NCBI GenBank assembly: GCA_037892935.1
Contig: JAYXKI010000015.1
Location: 992,001-1,056,000, forward strand
Source of the DNA: Phlebopus portentosus
Taxonomy: Eukaryota; Basidiomycota; Agaricomycetes; Boletales; Boletinellaceae
DNA: 64,000 nt
Direction: 5' to 3'
The number at the start of each line of letters is the position of its first letter. Positions within the stretch are counted from its first letter, which is position 1. The position numbers and the translations under genes are program-made. The notes under the pieces were generated by a model. That model was not told where the DNA came from. It did not search any database and was given only the letters and a program-made list of their open reading frames with translations. Below, one piece after another: positions 55,103-64,000 of this stretch.

Positions 55103-56035
55103 GACGGGGGCAACAGCAAAAGAACAGACGTTAGGGCCGCTGCTTTATACTCCAGAGAAGGTGCTTCTTCATCAGCCTGAGATCTTCAGAGAAAGACCCT
55201 GTGGTCTGCCCCTGCCCTGACTTCTTCTGGACCAGTTGAGTGGCGGCGGGATGAATTCGGCAGACGTTCAGGTGACGCTGTGGCGATAGCAGGTGCAGAA
55301 GGCATCACGATCTAGAAGGTAGCCATGCTGAGTTGATAGTTGGGATTACTTCCAGTCCGGTCTTTCTATAGTCGGAAGCAGAAATCGCACGCGTTCGGTA
55401 TCATTATATGCATGTTGACCGTACCGTGGTCGATGTCTAAAGTACTGGTGTTTATATCTGGCATGCTGTACTTCAGTCCTGATCTTTTAAGCTTGGGTCT
55501 TGCAATCCCAGTTACTAAGTTCGACGAGCTTGAACATTCAGACCGTCACGTCAGTTTGCTTGCGAGCAACTCTGAGCAACTCTGAGCAACTCTGATGCTG
55601 TTAAGCCTTGTCACTGTCCTTTCAACGCCATTATTCGAGCACCATTCTCGGGACAAGGAACGAGGCTCGAACAAGCTGCGCCGAGGGAATACCGGCATTG
55701 ACAAGAAGCAGATACGTATATGTCAGTGTACTTATGTTCTGGCAGTGAATGATGTAGCTCAGCCGCCACCTCGACAACATTAATGGAATATAAATATAAG
55801 GAGTCATGCCGAAGGTCACGTGCATTCCCGTCTGTGTACTCTCCCCAAATTGGTTGTAAAAGCCGTTGATCCGGCTTGGCTCCGCGCAGCATCTCTTGAT
55901 AATGACGAATTGCGCTGGAATTTCCTGTTCTTAACCACAACTCGAGTCGAGTGGAATCAAAGGTAAACTGCACAAAAGGTATCTAGTTCTCTCCGTGTCA
56001 TTGCCACAATTCCATTCTCAAGAGTCACGAGGGAG
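55103..56035. other. Intergenic stretch with a 10-bp tandem repeat
   Basis: GAGCAACTCT repeats three times at 55564-55593. A minus frame 55973-55611 opens after a possible acceptor and reads like an exon, but no partner exons are evident. No gene assigned. Confidence 0.45.
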
Positions 56036-57824
56036 ATGACAGAACTACACCCGCCCATTCCCGGATCCTCGTCAAGTGTTCATCAGGATCAACCGCAGGA
56101 CTCACCAAATATACCCCAGGATCATAATCTTAATGCATCAGTACCACAACAGACGCAGCAATTATCAGAAGCGGAACAGGAAGAACTGGCGCGGGCAAGA
56201 GCTGCAAATGAGAAGGCTCTTCAAGAGTCGCGCGAAGGAGTTTGGTTTTTGAAGGAGATTTCCTTCAATGGACAGAGGAAGAAGATCGTAACGCAGAATT
56301 ACAACGGGTGCGTATGACTATGAACTTCTAATGTTTCCCTTGCAAATCTAACGACATGCTTGCTTGACATTCGTGTAGACCATGCTCTTTTATTGCTATA
56401 TGTAAGACTGCGCGTGCAGTATGCTTTCGGGGACGAGGACTAACGTTCGCAAGGATGCTTAGGCAACATACTCATTCTGCGCGGAGATATACAAGTTGCC
56501 CCTCCAGAGCGCACGTCCATATCCTACGACATCCTTGCGCAACTTGTGGGAGAGTATCTCCTACATGCGTCGCCGGACGTTGATGTTTCCGCAGCACTGA
56601 CCATGATGCCACTTACTCAGAGTAAGTGTGTCATATCCCATTACTATTGGCGGGCTCTAATAACGAAAGGATTTTTTGTTTGAATTGAATTGAATTGAAT
56701 TGTGTTCGCTTCTTGGATGTGTGTGTTTAGAGGGCATGGACCTGAACCCTCTCTTCACCTCAGCGACGGCATTTCGTCCACACGGGGACAACGGCGCACT
56801 CAAGCTATTCGAGCAAGCTAACATACCCTCGTTCACGGTTGGCTCGCTGACCCCTCGCAACCTGAATACCAAGCTCTGTCTCGTATAGAGGATTATGATT
56901 CCGCGGTGAACTTGATCGTCGAGGCTGATTCGCTCGCAAAGGGGCAGCTTGTCGTGGACGAGACTGCTCCAGGACCTAGCGAAAGTGGTGCTTCTGGAAG
57001 TGGGAGTAGTGCTACTGGAGCGGATCCGTCGAATGCTCATGGAAATGCCGGACATGTACATGTCAGTGATAATTGGAGTAAGGAAGATAGAAGAAAAGTT
57101 GAGGATGGTAAGTGAAATGAGCCTGCGGTTGTTGAGATTCGATATGATAATCCCTTCGTTTTCTTAGCTTTGGTCGTCCAGAGATTTTTGGATTCCACGG
57201 GCGCGCAGCTGACATACCACGGTTAGACTCATTCTTTTCTTTCGCGTTTCTCCTTATGGATACCCTTCTAGGTCTCTTTACACTTGTATCATCGATTCAA
57301 CCGGGCTCGCTCGTCGCGCTCTTCAGGAACTCGCATCTCTCCGTCCTCTACCGTCGTCCGGCGCCTTCGCCTTCCTCTCCTCCCATCGCCTCCTCTTCTA
57401 GCGGCCGCTCTTCGAACACGAACTCGCTCTCGCATATACAGGCAGAGGAGGCGGATCCATCACTCTACAACCTGGTCACAGACTACGTTTTCTATAACGA
57501 ACCTTCCGTCGTCTGGGAACGCCTCGAGGATGTCGACGGCTCTTCTTCTACTTTCGTCGACTCGAACTTTCGTAGGTCCGCACCTGTCGGGGGAGACTTT
57601 GCTGGTGCGGCGCATGCTCTGAAGGGGGGACAAGACGATAGAGAAGCGGCTGCTGCGTTACAGGCCCAGGTCGACCCTGCAGAGTAAGCGCTCTTTCCAT
57701 ACATTTCTGAGTATAAGTATATTTAATCGATGACACTTTTAGCCAAGAACTTGCCCGTATGCTCCAAGCGGAAGAAGACGCTCGCGCACAGGAAGCCTAT
57801 GCGCGTCGATATGCCTCGCAGCAA

Positions 57825-57863
<39 letters not shown>

Positions 57864-58175
57864 AGGGGACAGATGAAAGCGCCCAAGTGGTGGCGGCAGC
57901 CCCAGCCTTATCATCCATCCCCTGAAACGTATGCTGCGCAATACCGTCAGCAACAACAACAGCAGCAGCAGCAACAACAACAGCAATATGATACCAATGA
58001 TCCGAGGTATAAAGCGTATTTGGAGCAGCAGGAGTATATTAGGCAGCAGCAGGCGATGTATGGGCCTGGTTCCCAAGTCGGGCAGGGACAAGGGCAAGAG
58101 GGTGGAAGTGCTGGCCAGACGGGGCATCGTCCGTTCCATAAGCTGAAGCGCAAGACGTCGTGTTTGATAATGTAG
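56036..58175 (+). CDS. MINDY-family deubiquitinase (one frameshift)
   Basis: Exons 56036-56307, 56379-56401, 56463-56621, 56731-57107, 57168-57221, 57272-57683 and 57743-58175. The catalytic signature QNYNGPCSFIAICNIL supplies the Gln and nucleophilic Cys, split by two introns. VHGWLADP supplies the catalytic His. QLTYHGLFTLVSSIQPGSLVALFRNSHLSVLYR is the MINDY C-lobe. A UIM-like DQELARMLQAEED follows, then two polyQ tracts and a C-terminal CLIM box after KLKRK. MINDY enzymes trim K48-linked ubiquitin chains. At 56826-56828 one C seems missing: the frame breaks just before VHGW, and the exon lengths sum to 2 modulo 3. It may be an assembly error or an inactivating mutation. Confidence 0.87.
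57814..57986 (+). repeat. Two CAG/CAA polyglutamine tracts
   Basis: Runs at ~57820-57862 and ~57949-57985 encode Gln stretches in the MINDY tail. Mixed CAG and CAA codons suggest selection for Gln and not only slippage. Confidence 0.85.
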
Positions 58176-58531
58176 CATGTGGTCGAAGGTAGAGGGAGCC
58201 TTGGAAAGAATGGAATGTACGTACTGTACATGCAAATACCTGTTATTCATTCATATAGCTGGATGTGTATGTGTATGTGTATGTACGTAGTCGTATATAC
58301 CTCCCTTGCTGTTAATGTTACATACCTGAATTATATTACATGTACGTGCCTCGACTCGGAGCGAGCGAGGTATGAATAATCTATTCAATTTGTATGCAGA
58401 ACTACTTGATTATGAGATTATTACATGCAGTCTTCGATGTCGTACAATACCATAAAGATTCCACTTCGTTTCATCTCACCCCTCTTTTCCATTATCCATC
58501 CAACCTCTCAACAAATCGACCGACCAACGAA
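58176..58531. other. Convergent intergenic region
   Basis: Between MINDY and PFK stops. Contains (TATGTG)n-like simple repeat ~58264-58284. No gene. Confidence 0.6.
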
Positions 58532-61500
58532 TCACTTCTTCAACTTCGGATCCACCTCCTCCTCGACGAGCGCAGTGCGTCCACCAAGCATGCTAACCAT
58601 CGGCTTGTACTCCTCCCACCACGTCTTGTTCCCCCTCCGGTTCTTCACGTCCGCACGGGCGAGCATACACTTCACAGGCGTGAACCCCACCTCGTTCCGC
58701 TGGATCGTGATGACCGCCGCGCTCTCCTCGGGGGCTTTGCGCTTCAGCTCGGGCTGGGCGAGCAGGAGATGTGGTGCCGCTCGAGGAAGGCCATGCATTT
58801 GAGGGAGAACCGCACGGCGCGTGCGCGGTCCATTGGTGAGGGGATGCCGCCCTGCAGGGTGTGCCCTAGCGAGGCCATCCGAGAGTCGAAGAGCGAGCCG
58901 CCCTCTTCTTGTAGCATTTTTTGGATGAAGTCGGTTGTGAAGACGTTGGAGGATGCTTCGTTTCTAGATAAGACGAAAAGATTGTGAGTAAGGAGAGAGC
59001 TTTGGAATGTATGGACTCACCGTAGGATGAGTCGACCCTCCGCTTTACCTTTCTCATCTAGACTGTACCGGAGTTTCAGGAACTCGACGTCCTTGCGTAG
59101 ACCGTCGAGTGTAATCCCGTCTTCGGGAGTGTAGTAGCACACGGCACCCGTCTAGGCATCCAGATCAGCCATGCAGCATGAAACAAGGCCAGATGGATCA
59201 GAAACTCACTGCCAAAGCGCCCATCGTCGCAATATACCCGCACTTACCTCCTTGAGTCTCAACAACGAACACCCTGTTCCTACTCGCACTCGCACTCTGC
59301 TTAATCGCATCGCATGCTTCCACAAGTGCGTTCAAACTCGTATCGCAGCCCAAACTGTAGTCCGTGACGGGAACGTTGTTCGAAATCGTCGCAGGGACGC
59401 AGACCATTGGGATATGGAACGCTGGATAAAGGCCTCTAGCCTCTTCGAGTATTTGCAGCGAACGGAAAGCCTCGAACCCGCCGATGAGGAAGAACGCGTC
59501 GAATCGGTGTTTCTGGAATTGAGAAGCGACGGCACCAAGGTCGATGTCAGGGAGTGTGCGGTTTGTACCGAGTTCGGAACCGCCGCGCGTCATCCAGTTG
59601 TCGACGCGCAGCCAGGAGAGATCTTCGACGTTGTCTTCGAGGAGTCCGCGGAAGCCGTTGTAGATCGCAATCGGCTTGTGACCGCGACGGATGCAATAGC
59701 GCGTAGCTGTACGCGTGGCGGCGTTCATTCCGCCTGCTGGAGCGCCCATGCTGAACGCACAGTTAGAGCTTGAGAAGTCGTATGCGGAGAATTCAGCTCA
59801 CTTGATAATGGCAACGCGCATTCTCTGGACAATGCTAGATAGTTAGAAAATGGAGGACTTAGTGCCGATGAATAAATACCTGTTCCTTAGGTAGCTTCTT
59901 CGTGTAATCAAGAGATGAAACGGCAACGAAGCCGTCCAACATCTCGCGGAACTCGGGATCGCGGTACGACATAGCCCTCTCGAAGTCTTTCTCAGAGATG
60001 GCTTTGGCTACAGCACGAGTCTAGTAATCGGGATAACTGTCAGATAATGGAAGCACACGTGAAGCAATAGAGAACAGACCTGAGCGACCGCTTCCACTAA
60101 TGGGACGCGAGATATCTTGTTCTCGTGGATAGCAATCATGTAAGAAGGCGACTCTGGTGTAGACTCGAGGAGCGCATCTACTGCTTCGACTCCTTGCATA
60201 GTCGGCTATGTGCTCATTGGCTTGGAATGAAAACTGAGACAATTTGTGGTCACATACCAAAAGACGATCATATGCGCAAGGTCGACCACCGCGTTGGGTA
60301 TGTCCAAGGCAAGTAACCCGTGTATCGAGTCCCAAGCGCTCAGTCAGGACATCTTTGACGTACTCTGCGCGAATTGGGTTGAGGTTTGCATCGATAGCAC
60401 CTTCGGCGACGATGACGATCGTCTTGCGCTTGCCAATGTCACGGTGCTAAGCAAGCAAAATAAAAGGTACCAGATATCAAGTTGGTGCGTACACTCGCAC
60501 ATAATAACAGTACACCCACGTTTTGGATATTCTTGCACATGTCATCTTCCCAAGGATCTGCAACTGGAGGGCGTTCCGGGATGAAAATAAAGTCTGCTCC
60601 CGCACTAACCCCCGCCATGAGTGCAAGCCAACCACAGTGACGTCCCATAACCTCTACGACGAACGCGCGCGAATGTGAGAACGCCGTTGAGTTGATATTA
60701 TCAATCGATTCACAAATCCTATGTAGCGCTGTATATGCGCCGATCGTAATGTCGGTCATGGACATATCGTTGTCGATGGATCCGACTGTGCCTGCAATGT
60801 TGAGGTGTGCATAGCGCTCCGCTTGTTCGGATGTGATGGTGTTTGATTGGCGAAGTTCATTGACGAGGGAAGGCCATTCGGCGCGGAAGACGTCCGCGCC
60901 TGTGAGAGACCCGTCGCCGCCGCATACAACGATCGAGTCGATCCCTTCTGTGATGAGGTTGTTGGCTGCAGCCAGCCGGCCCTCCTTTGTGCGGAATGCA
61001 GCTGAGCGAGCTGTTCCAATCAGCGTTCCTCCCTATAAATATAGTAAGACAAAATTTATTTCTGTGGCGCAAGGTCTCGCCGCACCTCTGCAAACCAAGC
61101 CCGCACGTCGTCCCAACCGACTCGGATAATGTAGCGACCTTTCAAGCTCCTTCCTCCGGGATGCTCGATGGCATCACCTTCACCTTCCTTGAGTAGGTTA
61201 CCATCCCCAAAGCGAAGGTTATTGATGAGTTTGTCCTCCGCACTATCATCGCCATGATGATGCTTGTCGTTGTTGCTGTATCATTGAAGGCAACCTTGCG
61301 CTTAGGAGCGTCGACGTTGCCGCGAACGAGGCCTTCATAACCTTCTCTCACTACGTACACTTCGCATCCTCTTCATCATGCGATGTCTCAGTGCCTCAGT
61401 GCCAAGGACCCAATCCCCAAAGAAAGTTACATACCGAATTATACCGTACTTTACGACTGCACGCACACAGGCGTTCATGCCGGCGCTGTCGCCCCCTGAG

Positions 61501-61535
61501 GTGAGGACGGCGATCTTTCGCTTTATTTTCGACAT
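58532..61535 (-). CDS. PFK: 6-phosphofructokinase (one frameshift)
   Basis: The N-terminus [21 protein letters not shown] from ATG 61535 has the ATP-binding GGDS. Later exons read [60 protein letters not shown] (catalytic Asp), [27 protein letters not shown], then the second half: [19 protein letters not shown] and [10 protein letters not shown]. It is the two-lobed ~800-residue eukaryotic enzyme that phosphorylates fructose 6-phosphate in glycolysis, without the extra N-terminal domain of yeast. At ~58765-58780 the conserved frame shifts by one base (LKCMAFLE, then [11 protein letters not shown]). Around 61230-61320 the border after [10 protein letters not shown] is unclear. Confidence 0.92.
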
Positions 61536-61737
61536 TATGGATGGTGGTGGTGGTAAGGATGAAAGAGCGCAATGACCGCACGCGCAAGCAATAAATAAAT
61601 AAGAGCTAAATGCGGATCAGATGGATCGCCGGCGCCGCGACACAACATTTCTTGTCCACGATCACGTTTCCGTGTCTCTCTCTTCACCACAGACTACCGC
61701 GACGACGAAGTGATTCAGCCTGTCTGTCTTCTTCGCT
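61536..61737. promoter_or_regulatory. Divergent promoter between PFK and the WLM protease gene
   Basis: Only ~202 bp separate the two ATGs (61535 minus, 61738 plus). It must contain both 5' UTRs and core promoters. CT-rich sequence at 61671-61690 precedes the plus-strand start. No TATA seen. Confidence 0.6.
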
Positions 61738-63829
61738 ATGGTCCATCTACGTCTCAACGAACGAGAATCAATTCCGAATAAACACATAAATTTTATCTCA
61801 CCTTTGCCAGCGCCAGAGATCCCAGTGCCTTACTCCGAGGAAGACGCCCGGCAGCTGCTCCGAGCTCTCGCAGCTCAGATCCGACCGGTAATGAAAAGCC
61901 ACGGATTTGCTGTTAACAGCTTTGAGGAGGTGCGTGCGTCGGCCGAGCTCGAGTGTATGTTCACAGATGATATGGATGATTGTAGTATGAGTATAATCGG
62001 GTATTTGCCGGTCGCAATTGGAATAATGGCGAGACTATCGGTAAGCAGTCTCGTTCGGGGCCTACAATGGGTCGTAGTAATCTTTCTTCCAGAGCTCGTT
62101 TTGCGTCGTGCCGATGGAACTTTTGCCCCCGTACCTTGGCTCTTGGGTACACTGTGTCATGAAGTCAGCGTCTTCATCTGTTGCTTATACTTCGAGACTG
62201 AGTTATTCATACGGAAGTTGTACCTATAGCTCGCTCATATCAAGGTCAGTTGCCTGGATATCATACAACTGTCGGTGTCTCACTGCTTTAGTATACAGCA
62301 TATGAACCATGGCCGTGATTTTCAGAGACTTTGGGCTCAACTACGCATGGAAGTCGAAGCCCTTCAGGTGCGGGGATACTTTGGCGACGGTATGAACAAA
62401 AGTATTACTATTAAATTCCAGATGAGTGATCATCCTGCAGGCTATTGGTCAAGTGGAACAAGAATATCTGATTCCGTTCGTATCGGCGGACAAGGTGTCG
62501 AAGATTTCGATCTTCCGGAATATGTTGTAATTTTATCGTATCCGTCCAAGCATCTATTCTCTCTGATCATGACTTTCAGTGCGGGGGCGCACAATCCCGT
62601 TCCCGTCCCAAATCTATCGGCCAAAGAAGAAGACGGGTTCAAAGGCGCGCAAAAGCGGGTCCGTCAAACCATACCGGCGCTCAAGTGGAGAAGAGACGTA
62701 AGCCAGGAACGAGAGTGAAAGCCAAAGGAGCATTTAAAGGAGAAGGAAAGGCTTTGAATGACGACATTAGCGATGAAGATGTGAAGGCGAGAGGGACTGG
62801 ATTTAGGAAGCAGGCTGGAAGGTGAAATTTCTAGTTCCTGTGTGATCTTAGACTAATGCGATAGTGCTAACCTCCGATTCCGGTAGTAAGCGTGCCCGGG
62901 AAGAACGAGCACTAGCTGCTGAAAGACGATTGAGAGCCTTGAAAGGTATTAGATTGTGTATGTCATGCTCATTGTATTCGCTCACAGTCATCCCAAGGAG
63001 AGGCGATCAAAGACGAAGAACCTAAAGCGACTCTCGACGAAGAAAGCGTGACCGAAAGTGATTCAGAGTATGACGAGTCAGGAGAGGAAGAGACAGACGA
63101 AACTCGCAGGAAGACTATGCGGGATTCAATTAGGGATAGCGACGAGTCCATCAACTCTTCTCAGCAGTTCATGCGAGATTTCCTCTTGAAGGCTAAGGAG
63201 CAGAGGGGAGAGGGGAAGTCGAAAGGCGAAATGGATGACGGGAACTTCAAGAGCGTGTTTGATGCTATCGAGATTTCAGATGACGAAGTCGAAGCTGAAG
63301 AGGGTGACGGCGCTTGCGCTATTCCTTCGACCTCTAATCCAGTCATACCTAGTCCCTCGAGCTCTACAAATGATACGAGACCGGCGAAACGCCCTCGCCA
63401 GCAATCTCCGCCTCGATCAACAAAGGGAACGAGGCCCGCTTCGTCTCGAACTCCAGGAAATATCGGGCTGGGAAGGATTGCGGAGGAAGAGATGATATTT
63501 CGGAAGAAGGAAGCATTAGGGTTGACAGGCGGCGGGAAGAAGCTTGGTTCTTCAAGAGGAAGTAGGATAGGAAACGGTGGTCAAGGTCAAGGGAAGGAGC
63601 ATCAGAAGCGCGATGAGGAACGCAGACAGAAATCCCCGGTGACAGTCAAAGACTCGAGTGATGATGGCCCCGGATGGTCTTGCTTGGTGTGCACTCTGTG
63701 AGTGATTCAACTCAATCTAGTACGTGATGTCTGACTCGGACGCGCTTTCTTAGAGACAACCTCCCAAACCACCTGGCATGTTCGGCCTGCGGAACTCCTC
63801 GCGGAGAGATTCAATGGCCTCAGCAGTGA
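61738..63829 (+). CDS. wss1: Wss1-like WLM metalloprotease with RanBP2 zinc finger
   Basis: Ten exons (61738-61929, 61986-62040, 62093-62163, 62230-62244, 62299-62389, 62441-62526, 62580-62821, 62887-62945, 62998-63697, 63754-63829) sum to 1587 nt, 528 residues. The WLM zinc-protease centre HE-LAHIK-HMNH (HExxH-x5-H) is built from three exons, the middle one only 15 nt. YEYNRVFAGRNWN, ELVLRRADG and CGGAQSRSRP are further WLM blocks. An acidic region rich in possible SUMO-binding sites follows, and the C-terminus is a RanBP2-type finger (W-x-C-x2-C..N..C-x2-C). Wss1/SPRTN proteases degrade DNA-protein crosslinks in the nucleus. Confidence 0.9.
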
Positions 63830-64000
63830 TGACACATTCTTTTGTTACTTTACGCTTATATGTTTGCCTCTAATCAAATCACCATACCAAAATGGAAGCT
63901 GTTCTGGTTGTGGTTGTGGTCCGACGCGTTACATAAGCCATCATGTCACGTGTGATTGTTGTGTCGTCTCCCACGTTTGGTGAGGGTGGCCACGGCGCGG
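63830..64000. other. 3' flank of WLM protease gene
   Basis: AT-rich 3' UTR-like sequence, then GC-richer sequence to the window end with CACGTG at ~63948. No gene seen. Confidence 0.5.

Noticed and set aside
57723..58250. Minus-strand Leu-rich frame opposite MINDY
   Set aside because: It is the complement of the CAG/CAA polyglutamine tracts.
62275..62718. Frameshift in the WLM protease near 62645
   Set aside because: Using the acceptor at 62579 the frame reads CGGAQSRSRP and stays open to 62821; total exon length is divisible by three, so no shift is needed.
1..64000. CRISPR array, bacterial operon or phage genes
   Set aside because: No regularly spaced identical repeats with unique spacers; introns and LTR elements show eukaryotic DNA.

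Overview
The window looks like nuclear DNA of a basidiomycete, most likely an agaricomycete. Genes are closely packed on both strands and broken by many 45-80 nt GT-AG introns. The recognisable housekeeping proteins are eukaryotic and the transposons are Ty3/gypsy LTR elements. I cannot name the species.

Region 1 (1-23744) is a nest of two LTR retrotransposons. The outer one is a chromovirus. Its 5' LTR (first ~49 bp off the window) ends at 1493 and its 3' LTR is 22204-23744. It carries an unusual pre-gag ORF pair (membrane segment plus coiled coil), gag, a protease-RT segment with a very long spacer, and an integrase with a chromodomain. Its RNase H is interrupted at 8300 by a second, ~11.5 kb gypsy element (8301-19782) with ~1.33 kb LTRs, a gag-protease ORF and an RT-RNase H-integrase ORF. 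Between pol and the 3' LTR the inner element carries an antisense gene (18306-16387) with introns and a Zn2Cys6 cysteine cluster. Both elements show decay: in-frame stops, frameshifts, CpG transitions and an RNase H deletion.

Region 2 (23745-34220): a putative small multi-exon minus-strand gene next to the LTR, a LysM-domain protein with an N-terminal treble-clef-like zinc site (minus), a multi-pass membrane protein (plus), a Ser/Thr-rich secreted protein (plus) and another membrane protein (minus).

Region 3 (35697-42093): a CDK-like pseudokinase, the RNA polymerase III repressor Maf1 with an upstream ORF whose stop overlaps its start codon, and the PP1 regulatory LRR protein Sds22.

Region 4 (42557-55102): a basidiomycete-type kinase with two decayed relatives, a KRE2/MNT1-type mannosyltransferase (GT15), a four-exon protein of unknown function, and a second copy of the Ser/Thr-rich secreted protein in opposite orientation.

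Region 5 (56036-64000): a MINDY-type deubiquitinase with polyQ and a CaaX-like end, 6-phosphofructokinase, and a Wss1-type WLM metalloprotease with a RanBP2 zinc finger. The last two are divergently transcribed from a ~200 bp shared promoter. MINDY and PFK each contain what looks like a single-base frameshift in otherwise well conserved sequence.

Exon borders were placed by eye from GT-AG sites, reading-frame continuity and family conservation. Where the frame arithmetic closes I say so; elsewhere borders are approximate.
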